Positions 35,557 through 43,688 of a DNA stretch of 64,000 bases are shown one piece after another. The stretch spans positions 1 to 64,000 of the forward strand of contig NZ_BMVM01000008.1 of NCBI RefSeq assembly GCF_014650715.1, written 5' to 3'. Below the pieces are notes generated by a model. It was not told the origin of the DNA. It saw only the letters and a list, made by a program, of their open reading frames with translations, and did not search any database. The stretch comes from Streptomyces bluensis. GTDB taxonomy: Bacteria; Actinomycetota; Actinomycetes; Streptomycetales; Streptomycetaceae. The first letter of the stretch is position 1; the number at the start of each line of letters is the position of its first letter. The translations under genes were made by a program, and so were the position numbers.

Positions 35557-37008
35557 TCACGGGCACGAGACCTCGTCCCCGGTCACCACCCCGGACTCCC
35601 CTTGGTCCGCGTCGGCGGCGCGGACCTTCCGTACCTTCTTGAAGTCCGTCCCGACGATCACCTTCAGGGTCGCCCCCTGGCCCGGCACTTCCCGCATCTC
35701 GGCCCCCGGAAGGGCGGCCGCGAGGGACCGGGCGGAGCGGTCCCAGCGCGGGTCGTACGCGACGATCGTGCGCTCCACGTTCCGGACCTGCGCGTTCACG
35801 GGCACCCCGGTCGTGCGGAACCCGATGGCCGCGAGCCGGCCGTCGACCCGCTTGCCGAGCCCGTCCACGACCGTGCCGTTCTCCACCTGGACGTGGATCC
35901 GCTCCGGAGCGACCTCGACACGGACGGCACGGCTCCGTCGTACCTTGTGCGGGGCCAGGGGCCGGTCGTCGCGCAGGGCCTCGAAGAGGCGGTCCGACCT
36001 GGCCTCGTCCCACTTCAGCGTCGAGCCACCCCCCTTCACGGCGTACCCCATCTGCCCGATGGGGACCGTAGTGAATTCGGAGGAGGCGGGCGAGAAGTTA
36101 CGCATCGCCCGCCCCAGGGTGAGCAGTTCCCTCGTGCCGAACCCCTCGTCCGCGCGCACCGATCCGAGGACGGCCCCGGTGACATCACGGAACTTCATCG
36201 GGTTCAGCAGCACCCCGGAAGACGTGGACTGCTCGATGAGCGAGGCCAGGAAACGCTGCTGGCGCTGCATCCGGCCCAGGTCGGAGGACCCGTCGGCGTG
36301 GCGGGAGCGCACGTACTGCAGGGCCTGGCCGCCGTTCAGCCGGTGCGAGCCCGCGGGGAGGTCGAGGCCCGTGTACCGGTCGTGCAGCGGGTAGGGGGTG
36401 CAGATCTCGACGCCGCCGAGCACGTCCACGGTCTTCATGAAGCTGATGAAGTCGATCTCCAGGTAGTGGTCGATCTTGACCTTCGTCATGTGCTCGACCG
36501 TGCGCACGGTCAGTTGCGGGCCGCCCTCCGCGTACGCCGCGTTCAGCTTGATCGGATGCGGGGCGTGCGACGTGCCGGTGTTGCGGTCGGTGTGCTCGGG
36601 CGTCTCGGCGTACGAGTCACGCGGCAGGCTCACCACGCTGGCGCGCTCCCGGTCCGCCGAGATGTGCACGATCATCATCGTGTCCGTGCAGTGACAGGGG
36701 GCCCCGCCGAGCCGGTACCTGTGCCGCTCCTCCTCCGTGACCTGGTCGCGCCCGTCCGTGCCGACGAGCAGGATGTTCGTGCCGTGGCCCGCCTCCGGGC
36801 GGTTCTTCATGTCCTTGAAGGGATCGACGCGGGCGATGTCGTTGTCGAGGCCGGTGAGCATCGCGTGCCCGATGCCCGCGGAGGCGAGCACCATCACGGA
36901 GAGGGTGGTCACCGCCCGTACGGCCCAGCCCGACCTGGTGCGCCGTACGCGCGGCCGGCGCGGGCGGGACGTCCTCGGCCGGGCAGGGTGGCGGGGCGGT
37001 CGGGGCAC
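35557..37008 (-). CDS. LCP family protein 5 with LytR_C domain
   Basis: The protein has 483 residues. I chose GTG 37008 because GGAGG lies eight bases upstream; GTG 37017 is too close to that site. A very basic N-terminus (PRPPRHPARPR) precedes a membrane helix (about 34-52) and the LCP domain (NILLVGTDGRDQVTEEE, CTDTMMIVHISADR, VSLPRDSYAETPE, VKIDHYLEIDFISFMKTVDVLGGVEIC, NGGQALQYVRSRHADG). The LytR_C part ends ATLKVIVGTDFKKV. It is divergent from the family 2 glycosyltransferase gene. Confidence 0.9.
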   Translation of the reverse strand: MPRPPRHPARPRTSRPRRPRVRRTRSGWAVRAVTTLSVMVLASAGIGHAMLTGLDNDIARVDPFKDMKNRPEAGHGTNILLVGTDGRDQVTEEERHRYRLGGAPCHCTDTMMIVHISADRERASVVSLPRDSYAETPEHTDRNTGTSHAPHPIKLNAAYAEGGPQLTVRTVEHMTKVKIDHYLEIDFISFMKTVDVLGGVEICTPYPLHDRYTGLDLPAGSHRLNGGQALQYVRSRHADGSSDLGRMQRQQRFLASLIEQSTSSGVLLNPMKFRDVTGAVLGSVRADEGFGTRELLTLGRAMRNFSPASSEFTTVPIGQMGYAVKGGGSTLKWDEARSDRLFEALRDDRPLAPHKVRRSRAVRVEVAPERIHVQVENGTVVDGLGKRVDGRLAAIGFRTTGVPVNAQVRNVERTIVAYDPRWDRSARSLAAALPGAEMREVPGQGATLKVIVGTDFKKVRKVRAADADQGESGVVTGDEVSCP

Positions 37009-37136
37009 GGGGAACACCTCCGCGATGACTGGGGTGTGGGATCCGTGAGCACCGTAGGCCGATACGATCTGCTGCCCGGCCCAGCGGCCGGGCGGCGCGC
37101 GTCGGTGTCCCCCGTTCGCGGTAACGTGAGCCCCCT

Positions 37137-38165
37137 ATGAACGCCAAGCCCGACGTGCAGCTCCCCGCCGTGTCTGTCATCATGCCCGTCCTCAACGAGG
37201 AGCGGCATCTGCGCGGCGCCGTCCACGCGATCCTCGCCCAGGAGTACGCCGGCGAGATGGAGGTCGTGATCGCCCTCGGTCCCTCCACGGACCGCACGGA
37301 CGAGATCGCCGCCGAGCTCGTACGCGAGGACCCGCGCGTGCACACGGTCCCGAACCCGACAGGCCGCACCCCCGCCGCGCTGAACGCCGCGATCAAGGCG
37401 TCACGCCACCCGATCGTGGTACGCGTCGACGGACACGGCATGTTGTCGCCGAACTACATCGCGACGGCCGTACGGCTCCTGGAGGAGACCGGCGCGCAGA
37501 ACGTCGGCGGCATCATGCACGCCGAGGGGGAGAACGACTGGGAGCACGCGGTCGCCGCCGCGATGACCTCGAAGATAGGTGTGGGCAACGCGGCCTTCCA
37601 CACGGGCGGCCAGGCCGGCCCGGCGGAGACGGTCTACCTGGGTGTCTTCCGGCGCGCGGCCCTTGAACAACAGGACGGCTACAACGAGGAGTTCATCCGC
37701 GCCCAGGACTGGGAGCTGAACTTCCGCATCCGCGAGGCGGGCGGGCTGATCTGGTTCTCGCCCGAGCTGAGGGTGTCGTACCGCCCGCGTCCGTCGGTCA
37801 GGGCCCTGGCCAAGCAGTACAAGGACTACGGGCGTTGGCGCCATGTCGTGGCCCGCTACCACCAGGGTTCCATCAACCTGCGCTACCTCGCCCCGCCGGC
37901 CGCGGTGTGCGCGATCGCGGCGGGGATCGTCGTGGGCGCCGCGCTGACTCCGTGGGGGTTCGTCGTCCCCGGCGGCTACCTCGCGGCGATCGTGGCCGGG
38001 TCACTGCCGGCGGGCAGGGGCCTGCCGCTGAAGGCCCGGCTCCAGATCCCCGTCGCCCTCGCCACCATGCACATGTCCTGGGGCTTCGGCTTCCTGACCA
38101 GCCCGCGCTCCCTGGCGAAGCGGGTCATCGCGTCGCGGCGTCCGGCGGTGCCGGCGGGGAGCTGA
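37137..38165 (+). CDS. Family 2 glycosyltransferase (ExoA-like)
   Basis: The 342-residue protein has a GT-A domain beginning VSVIMPVLNEERHLRGAVHAIL, with VIALGPSTDRTDEIA, VVRVDGHGMLSPNYIA (DxD-like DGH) and QDWELNFRIREAGG. Two or three hydrophobic helices lie near the C-terminus (about 245-285). It resembles succinoglycan ExoA enzymes, which elongate polyprenyl-linked glycans. Start ATG, with no obvious ribosome-binding site. It may build the polymer that neighbouring LCP proteins ligate, but this is context only. Confidence 0.88.
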   Translation: MNAKPDVQLPAVSVIMPVLNEERHLRGAVHAILAQEYAGEMEVVIALGPSTDRTDEIAAELVREDPRVHTVPNPTGRTPAALNAAIKASRHPIVVRVDGHGMLSPNYIATAVRLLEETGAQNVGGIMHAEGENDWEHAVAAAMTSKIGVGNAAFHTGGQAGPAETVYLGVFRRAALEQQDGYNEEFIRAQDWELNFRIREAGGLIWFSPELRVSYRPRPSVRALAKQYKDYGRWRHVVARYHQGSINLRYLAPPAAVCAIAAGIVVGAALTPWGFVVPGGYLAAIVAGSLPAGRGLPLKARLQIPVALATMHMSWGFGFLTSPRSLAKRVIASRRPAVPAGS

Positions 38166-38204
38166 GCGGTCGCGGGGCCGCTGACCGGCCCGCCGGACGG
38201 TGAG

Positions 38205-38291
38205 CGTCTGTATGATCTTGCGATCCAGGTCGTCGATGTCGGCGTGCTGCGGAGGGCCGTGGTGTTCTTTAACAGCACTCAGCACTCTCAC
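38205..38291 (-). pseudogene. Truncated AsnC/Lrp-type regulator remnant
   Basis: From GTG 38291 the frame encodes a short start then DIDDLDRKIIQTLT, the first helix of AsnC/Lrp DNA-binding domains. After that the homology stops and the frame continues as Arg/Pro-rich shadow of the neighbouring gene. It looks like a 5' end left by deletion at the boundary of the accessory interval. A chance resemblance cannot be excluded for so short a piece. Confidence 0.45.
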
Positions 38292-38371
38292 CTACGCGAA
38301 TACCCCCCTCAAGAGATGCTCCCCCAGCTTTTCCCTGTGATCACTCACGAGGGATGCGCCGACATCGCTGG

Positions 38372-39220
38372 TCATGTCAGGGAGGCCACAGCATCCGCTA
38401 TCAGGGAACGTGCCGCAGCTCCCCGCGCGGCACCTTGCGACAGCCGCTCGAAGGCTCGGGAGTACAGCTGGACCTGGCTGGGTTCCGTAAGCGCGGAAGC
38501 AGCATCCAACGTGTCCGCGTGCACCCTGATGTCGTCGAAGACAGTGAAGGTGGGCATGGGCCACACAGTTCGTTGGGCCGAAAACGGGACGATGCCCACG
38601 GCAACGTTCTGGAGATCCATGACCCCCAGCAGGTGGCCAAGCTGTGCCGCCATGGTTTCGGCACCGCACAGCCGGTACCGCAACACCGACTCCTCCAGTA
38701 CGAACGAGAACCGCCGGGAGCCATCGCTCAGCACCGCGTTACGCCTCATCCGGGCCGCCACCGCGTCACTCACGTCGTCCGGGGTACCCCGGAATTCCGC
38801 GATGGACGACAAGAGGGCGGTGGCGTATCCGGGCGTCTGGAGAAACCCGGGGATCACGTCGGATACATAGACGCGGAACGTCTTGGTTTGTTGGTACAGG
38901 TCGACCACGGACTCTTGCAGACGACGCAGACCGCTCCGCTGGAGTCGCCGCCACTGCACATGAGCATCTGCGGACTGCCTGTTTGCCGCGACCAAGTCGG
39001 CGGCCTTGCCGTCAGCGGCGCAGGCCCGGCACCATGCTTTGATGTCCGCGTCAGAGGGAGGTGTCTTGGCGTTCTCGATCCGTGACGACTTCGACTCTGA
39101 CCAGCCGCACCTGACCGCCAGCTCCCGCCCGCTGATCCCCGCATCCTTCCGGATCTCGCGCAGACGGCCGGCCAGCTCTTCACGGGCCTTCTGAACGCGT
39201 GAGGAGGGGTGTGGGGGCAT
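38372..39220 (-). CDS. XRE helix-turn-helix regulator with DUF5753 domain
   Basis: The 282-residue protein has an HTH_XRE domain (about 12-70, AGISGRELAVRCGWSESKSSRIENAKTPP) and a DUF5753 domain (about 95-270, VIPGFLQTPGYATALL, ESVLRYRLCG, FTVFDDIRVHADTLDAASALTEPSQV). In Streptomyces such proteins (WhiJ/BldB-pathway type) pair with small DUF397 or DUF6879 partners and affect development. The gene is last of a minus-strand set (84-residue protein, DUF6879, this). I chose ATG 39220. Lower G+C than neighbours suggests accessory DNA. Confidence 0.88.
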   Translation of the reverse strand: MPPHPSSRVQKAREELAGRLREIRKDAGISGRELAVRCGWSESKSSRIENAKTPPSDADIKAWCRACAADGKAADLVAANRQSADAHVQWRRLQRSGLRRLQESVVDLYQQTKTFRVYVSDVIPGFLQTPGYATALLSSIAEFRGTPDDVSDAVAARMRRNAVLSDGSRRFSFVLEESVLRYRLCGAETMAAQLGHLLGVMDLQNVAVGIVPFSAQRTVWPMPTFTVFDDIRVHADTLDAASALTEPSQVQLYSRAFERLSQGAARGAAARSLIADAVASLT

Positions 39221-39234
39221 GGAGCTGGCTTTCC

Positions 39235-39750
39235 TCAGATCTTGTACAGGTGGTGCGGGATCGCTCGTTCCCAGACCGCTTCGAAGGCGGCAGAGCACAG
39301 CTTCACGGCCTCCGGGTCTGCTGTGATCTCATCCTCGACCACCACTCCGTCTCCGGAGAAGTGATGCACCCGAAGCAGTGCGCCGTCGAACAGCCAGAAG
39401 TCGTTTCCCGGCAGGGGGATGCTTGTGGCCCGCCGACGCGGCAACCACCGGACCTCCTCACCCGCCGTGATGTTGGCGCGAGTGACGAAGTGCTCCCAGC
39501 GGATGTACTCCGAGACGGGCTCGGAAACCACCCTGGCCCGACGGACCGTTATGCCCCGGGCCACGGCGTTTGTGATCAGCTGGTAGAAGGGATGCCACCA
39601 GGCTTCACGATCCTCCCAGTTGATCCGCTCACCCCGCTTCCACGCCTCGAACCGGTCTGTCGAAGCGTAGGTGTCGCGTAGCTCCAGGTGGACGGCGGAC
39701 CGTTCACACTGGCCAAGCAGCTCAGCGAAGCTGGGCACGTTCGACGGCAT
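39235..39750 (-). CDS. DUF6879 family protein
   Basis: The 171-residue protein begins PSNVPSFAELLGQCERSAVHLELRD and contains GITVRRARVVSEPVSEYIRWEH and LPGNDFWLFDG, the marks of DUF6879, found next to DUF5753 regulators in actinobacteria. Function unknown; a partner or target of the HTH protein is likely. ATG 39750 has GGAGG six bases ahead; GTG 39753 is adjacent. Its 5' end overlaps the upstream 84-residue gene by 29 bp, so the operon is tightly coupled. Confidence 0.85.
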   Translation of the reverse strand: MPSNVPSFAELLGQCERSAVHLELRDTYASTDRFEAWKRGERINWEDREAWWHPFYQLITNAVARGITVRRARVVSEPVSEYIRWEHFVTRANITAGEEVRWLPRRRATSIPLPGNDFWLFDGALLRVHHFSGDGVVVEDEITADPEAVKLCSAAFEAVWERAIPHHLYKI

Positions 39751-39976
39751 CACACGCCTCCCTGATCATCGGGATCATCCGGGCCGGAATCCTGACGATG
39801 GCTTCACTGTCGGGCACCGAGCCGTTCGCGGGGCTACTTGCCTCGCACTCCGCCTGAGTCTCGGTGCTCGGCTTCCACCCTTGCAACAAGATCTCCTGAG
39901 CTTCCGCGTCCGCCCAGACGGCGGGGCAGTGGTCCAGATCGGTGTCGGGGTCGATTCCGACGAACTCCACAGCCAT
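39722..39976 (-). CDS. Small hypothetical protein of the DUF6879/DUF5753 cassette
   Basis: The 84-residue acidic protein (AVEFVGIDPDTDLDHCPAVW, then ARMIPMIREACDA) is of the kind that regularly precedes DUF6879 and XRE/DUF5753 genes, by recall of other streptomycetes. ATG 39976 has GGGGAGCGAG upstream. It overlaps DUF6879 and is probably the first gene of the cassette, reading away from a divergent promoter region with TTGCA repeats. Confidence 0.8.
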   Translation of the reverse strand: MAVEFVGIDPDTDLDHCPAVWADAEAQEILLQGWKPSTETQAECEASSPANGSVPDSEAIVRIPARMIPMIREACDAVERAQLR

Positions 39977-39999
39977 GACTCGCTCCCCGGGTCTAGGCG

Positions 40000-40090
40000 C
40001 TTGCTGGTACTTGCATCAGCTTCGTTGAACTGCAGAGACTGCGTCAATACCGCTGCCATCATGCCAATTGACGTGCAAGCTCATGCAAGT
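40000..40090. promoter_or_regulatory. Paired TTGC/GCAA half-sites in divergent promoter region
   Basis: CTTGC (40000) and ACTTGCAT (40009-40016) recur in inverse as GTGCAAG (40073-40079) and ATGCAAGT (40083-40090). The TTGC cores at 40001 and 40011 and the GCAA cores at 40075 and 40085 are each 10 bp apart. The arrangement suggests cooperative dimers of the cassette's HTH regulator. Confidence 0.45.
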
Positions 40091-40156
40091 TTGTGGAACC
40101 TCGGACTCACCGCCTCCTAGCGTCGTTGCACCGCGCAGACGAGCTGGGAGGAAGCA

Positions 40157-40339
40157 ATGTCACAGAAGCCGCAGGGCTACCACCTGACCGAGTTACCAGC
40201 CGAGCCCTCCGCCGTGCCGGGCTGTGCCAAGTGCCTTTCCCTCGTGAACGCCAGACAGAATGCGCGTTCCACCGGTGACTACAGCGCCGTCTCCGACTGC
40301 AACGTGGGGCTGCGTGAGCACCACGCGGAGGCGCACTGA
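40157..40339 (+). CDS. Small hypothetical protein
   Basis: The 60-residue ORF follows a strong GGGAGGAAG. It has a GCAKC motif near residue 22 and His residues at the end (EHHAEAH). It resembles no family that I know. Its TGA overlaps the ATG of the next gene, so both are translated together. Accessory codon usage. Confidence 0.65.
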   Translation: MSQKPQGYHLTELPAEPSAVPGCAKCLSLVNARQNARSTGDYSAVSDCNVGLREHHAEAH

Positions 40340-40593
40340 TGGACATGCAGACGTGGCGGGACAGCCGCAGTCGGGCGGACAGCGCCACCGACGCACTCCG
40401 TGAAGCTCTGGCCGGTCTCGGCATTCCTGAGCGAGTACAGCGGCACCTGCGACCGATGGTCACCCATCGCGGCTCCCCGATGGTGCACGTGGGCATGCTC
40501 CAAGCCGAGCACGTGGAGCAGATAGCGGAAGCGCTTCGTGTCGCGGCCGAGTCTCGGAGCCTGACGGCCGCTTCTCAGGAAACCGGGGCGTAG
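40339..40593 (+). CDS. Small hypothetical protein, coupled to the upstream gene
   Basis: The 84-residue, mostly helical protein (DSATDALREALAGLGIPERVQRHLRP, then VEQIAEALRVAAESR) has no motif I recognise. Its ATG overlaps the upstream stop (TGATG). The pair recurs near DUF5753 regulators as far as I recall, but I cannot name the family. Confidence 0.65.
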   Translation: MDMQTWRDSRSRADSATDALREALAGLGIPERVQRHLRPMVTHRGSPMVHVGMLQAEHVEQIAEALRVAAESRSLTAASQETGA

Positions 40594-40695
40594 CTCCGGG
40601 CATCAGACACCTGCCTCTCCCTCTTTGAACTCCCGTCCGGCATGGGCGGCGGCGGCCAGCCATGGCCGCGATCAGTTGAGCAGGAAGGTGCAGTG

Positions 40696-40920
40696 ATGCT
40701 GGACGGAAGTGAACTGTATGCGCTCGACATCAGCGGGGCCTCGTTCGTGAAGGCGTGCGGTGGCCCCTGCACCGAGGGGTGCGTAACCCTGGCCCGGATC
40801 GACGACGACGCATGGGCCCTCGGTGACAGCAAGCGGCCGGACGCGGAGCCGCTGCGGTTCACCACGGAGGAACTGGACGCGGCCGGTATCGACCCGGCGC
40901 GGTTCGGTATGTCCGTCTGA
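40696..40920 (+). CDS. DUF397-like small protein
   Basis: The 74-residue protein reads LYALDISGASFVKACGGPCTEGCVTLARIDDDAWALGDSKRPDAE in sections: a DUF397-type core in which ALGDSKRPDAEPLRFT is conserved. DUF397 proteins are partners of XRE/DUF5753 regulators. ATG 40696 is preceded by AGGAAGG, with GTG directly before. No HTH gene lies beside it on this strand; the nearest is at 39.2 kb. Confidence 0.75.
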   Translation: MLDGSELYALDISGASFVKACGGPCTEGCVTLARIDDDAWALGDSKRPDAEPLRFTTEELDAAGIDPARFGMSV

Positions 40921-41018
40921 CGTTCTCTCCCCCCGCGGTCGGCCCCACCCGTCCCCTTCTCCAACGGGTGGGGCCTACTGCTCCGCTTCATCCTCCAACG
41001 CCAGAACGGGAACGACTG

Positions 41019-41486
41019 GTGCACCATCACGGCTATCTGTGGACTGGGGCCAAAGAACGCTTCGACCAGGAGGCCCTACGGCGGCCCCCGTATCCTGAAC
41101 CGCCCCCGGCCGGCAGCAAGCCGGAACTGATCCAGCGCTACCGGGAAGTGGCGGCGGAGTTTCCCACCGTTGATCTACCCCCGCTGGAAACGGCATATTG
41201 GCTGATCAAACCACGCTCGTTGGTTCGTGGCACGTGGGATGGGGCCAAGGAAGCGGCGGCCTGGCTCGGGAACCAGTTGGCGGAGTGCGCGCCCCGGTTC
41301 GCTTCGGAGAGGGACCGCGACACCACCCACCTGATCATGCTCGTCAGCTCGGCCACCGAACTGCTGGACTCTGGAGCTGATGTATCACTCGGCTTCTACC
41401 TCGAACGCCCTTCATATCTATCTCTGGCCGTGGTGACGTGTTCTCCGAACCGGTCGAGGCACGAGTTGGCATGCCCTGTCCGGTAG
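41019..41486 (+). CDS. Hypothetical protein
   Basis: The 155-residue protein starts at GTG 41019 (HHHGYLWTGAKERFDQEAL). The centre reads TAYWLIKPRSLVRGTWDGAKEAAAWL, and the end GFYLERPSYLSLAVVTCSPNRS is well structured and looks like a known Streptomyces conserved hypothetical. No signal peptide. The ribosome-binding site is weak. Codon usage supports a real gene. Confidence 0.6.
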   Translation: MHHHGYLWTGAKERFDQEALRRPPYPEPPPAGSKPELIQRYREVAAEFPTVDLPPLETAYWLIKPRSLVRGTWDGAKEAAAWLGNQLAECAPRFASERDRDTTHLIMLVSSATELLDSGADVSLGFYLERPSYLSLAVVTCSPNRSRHELACPVR

Positions 41487-41525
41487 TTGACTTACCGGGG
41501 CCTGCGTTGAGCTTGAGTGGACGAG

Positions 41526-41711
41526 CGAGCGCGGCCCTGCCTAAGGGTTGTCCTGCAACGGGGGGACGAGCGTCTCGCCACGCTCGAAGCCGAGTGCGCG
41601 CGACTGGTCGCGCTCGGCGCCACCCACGTGCAAACGCTGTATGCCGATGAGGAAAACGAGTCGTGCATCCCAATGCCGGACATCGAGGGCAACGAATTCT
41701 GTATCGACTGA
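41526..41711 (+). pseudogene. Truncated VOC/glyoxalase-family remnant
   Basis: The frame ends with the C-terminal half of a VOC protein: a helix before LVALGATHV, then SCIPMPDIEGNEFCID, the conserved DPEGNEFC strand with a changed D/I. The first half of the fold is missing, and the upstream codons are out of register. The following 70 bases hold another orphan C-terminus in a shifted frame (EILRLRRRLGEQGLPD). This looks like decayed accessory DNA. Confidence 0.6.
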
Positions 41712-41812
41712 GCACTCTCCGAGCCGGAGCCGCGCAGGGCGAGATCCTCCGCCTGCGACGGCGGCTGGGCGAGCAAGGTCTGCCCGACTGATCGTCTTTG
41801 ATGTGGGGCAGG

Positions 41813-42415
41813 TCACACTGGTGGCTGCGGATCGTACTGAATACCGCGGCGCACTTGACGTGCGCGTTCCGGAGATGACAGTCGGGCGACGAGGTGGAGA
41901 GCCATGTCGATGCCGGCCGAGACCCCCGCGGAGGTGACCATGTCACCGTCATCAACGAACCGCTCGTCGGCGCGCACGTCGATTGTCGGGTCAAGTTCCT
42001 TGAGCCGTTCCAATGCGCCCCAATGGGTGGTCGCGGGACGCCCGGTCAGCAAGCCCGCCGCAGCGAAGACCAGCGAGCCGGTGCAAACGCTCGTCATAAG
42101 CGGAACCGACCGGCGCTGGCGGCCCACCCACTCCAGGTGCTGGCTGTCGTCGAGCTGAGGCCGGGTTCCCCGACCACCGGGATGCAGCAGGACGTCCAGC
42201 GCAGGCATGTCGTCCATCGAGTAGTGCGACCCAATCGTGAGCCCCTTCGAGCAGGTCACGGGCTTGCCGTCGGCGGAGAAGCAGAACACCGCCCACTCGT
42301 CCTCAGGGAAGACCCGCGTCCAGTACGACAGGACCTCCCAGGGGCCGACCGCGTCCAACTCCTCGACGTCCGGGAACAACAGGATCCCGATCTGCCGCAC
42401 GCTTTGGTTGCTCAT
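41813..42415 (-). CDS. DJ-1/PfpI family protein
   Basis: The 200-residue protein begins QIGILLFPDVEELDAVGPWEVL and has the nucleophile-elbow region MTSVCTGSLVFAAAGLLTGRPATTHW with the likely catalytic Cys (about 109). It is closest to the isonitrile hydratase / ThiJ group that sits alone without an AraC domain. ATG 42415 is used; ATG 42427 is also possible. Substrate unknown. Confidence 0.85.
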   Translation of the reverse strand: MSNQSVRQIGILLFPDVEELDAVGPWEVLSYWTRVFPEDEWAVFCFSADGKPVTCSKGLTIGSHYSMDDMPALDVLLHPGGRGTRPQLDDSQHLEWVGRQRRSVPLMTSVCTGSLVFAAAGLLTGRPATTHWGALERLKELDPTIDVRADERFVDDGDMVTSAGVSAGIDMALHLVARLSSPERARQVRRGIQYDPQPPV

Positions 42416-42660
42416 ACGGCGATCCAAGCAGCCTCGATCTCACACAGCCACGAGTTTTCGCCCAGCCCTCAAGCGGGTTCTGGATCACTTTTCAGCGTCG
42501 CCGACAGGCTTTGAAGTGGCTCCGGGTATCGGCTTGCGCCGGGGCCGCTTGAAGCAGCTCTGTCGGAACCCCGAACCACCGTCATCGGGACATGCAGCTG
42601 ATGACGCATACCCGACCGGGTGCCGGCTCCCGCACGACGCGAGTTGGACCTCACCAGCGA

Positions 42661-43362
42661 TCAGATCGAAGCCTCGTCGGCCAGCGAAGGTACGGCGCAC
42701 GGACGGAGGACCATGAGCGAGTCTTCCAAGGCCGCCAGCATGGCAAAGGGGAACCGGTCGAGCTCAAGACAGAGTGCGATGTCATCAGGATGGACTCCTT
42801 GACGCACACCCTCCGCCAGCTCGGCGGCAGCGCGCGACTCGCCGGCGCGCCGGAGGAACTCAGCAGCATCCGTCCCGTTCTCGGTGACCCTCCGGGCGAT
42901 GTATTGAGCGCATGCCAGGTCTTCATCGGCGTGCCCGTTGTCCCCAGTGATCACGAACGTGACACTGTCACACTCGCGTGTCCGCAAGAGCCGAGCCGTT
43001 GCCTCCGCCACCACGAAGCTGGCGCACAGCACCAGCGACGCCTCCTTGACCGCAAGGGCGCCGACCGTCCCTGCCGTGGTCTTCTGCACAACCGTGCGTC
43101 CGCCAAGGTCGATAGACCGCAGCAGGCCCGGCGAATTGACCGTGTCGAACCCGGGCACGGGCGGACCGTCTTTGAGCGCCACCCAGTCCGGGTGGCGAGC
43201 CTTGAGCGCCAGGGCCTCGTCCAGCGACTCAGCAAGAACGATCTTTTCCGCCCCCTGGGCAAAGGCCCAGGCAGCCACCGTGAAAGCACGCATAACATCG
43301 ACCACGACCGCCACGGACGGGGCTTCGACCAGCTCAGGGATGCCAAGGAAACGAGCGTCCAT
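42661..43362 (-). CDS. 2-phosphosulfolactate phosphatase (ComB) family protein
   Basis: The 233-residue protein has VAVVVDVMRAFTVAAWAFAQGA at the N-terminus, DGPPVPGFDTVNSPGLLRSIDLGGRTVVQKTTAGT in the middle and VTFVITGDNGHADEDLACAQYI, the ComB layout with a metal-binding VVDV segment. In coenzyme M synthesis ComB dephosphorylates phosphosulfolactate. No ComA or ComC is nearby, and streptomycetes do not make coenzyme M, so the substrate here is probably different. ATG 43362. Confidence 0.8.
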   Translation of the reverse strand: MDARFLGIPELVEAPSVAVVVDVMRAFTVAAWAFAQGAEKIVLAESLDEALALKARHPDWVALKDGPPVPGFDTVNSPGLLRSIDLGGRTVVQKTTAGTVGALAVKEASLVLCASFVVAEATARLLRTRECDSVTFVITGDNGHADEDLACAQYIARRVTENGTDAAEFLRRAGESRAAAELAEGVRQGVHPDDIALCLELDRFPFAMLAALEDSLMVLRPCAVPSLADEASI

Positions 43363-43488
43363 GCGGTCATGATCGCTTATGCCCGACCCGAAGCACCCAG
43401 ACCGTGATACTGATACGCATCACATCGAGGGTCTCGGAGTGCAACACCTCCGGCTGCCTGCGTCGCGAAAGCGGTGCGCAACGTCGGC

Positions 43489-43677
43489 TCAGACAGACAG
43501 ATCCTTGAGGGCCCCCACCAGTGTGCGCAGGGATGCGGGCGTCATGTGGAGTACGGTGCCCGGCTCGTCCGACTCGCGTAGCAGCCTCTCCCCGCTTGGG
43601 GTGGAGGCGACTTCCACGCAGTCCCGGCTGGCGTCGTCGCCGGAGAAGCTGGACTTCTGCCACACGGGGTCGGACAC
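43489..43677 (-). CDS. DUF397 protein
   Basis: The 62-residue protein (DPVWQKSSFSGDDASRDCVEVAS, then LLRESDEPGTVLHMTPASLRTLVGALK) is a classic DUF397 protein. It lies just downstream of an XRE/DUF5753 gene on the same strand (11 bp gap), the WhiJ-type module; DUF397 partners modulate the DNA binding of the HTH protein. ATG 43677. Confidence 0.92.
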   Translation of the reverse strand: MSDPVWQKSSFSGDDASRDCVEVASTPSGERLLRESDEPGTVLHMTPASLRTLVGALKDLSV

Positions 43678-43688
43678 CTGTACCTCGC

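Noticed and set aside
38200..38290. tRNA or attachment site at the left edge of the accessory interval
   Set aside because: No cloverleaf, CCA end or integrase gene could be found nearby.
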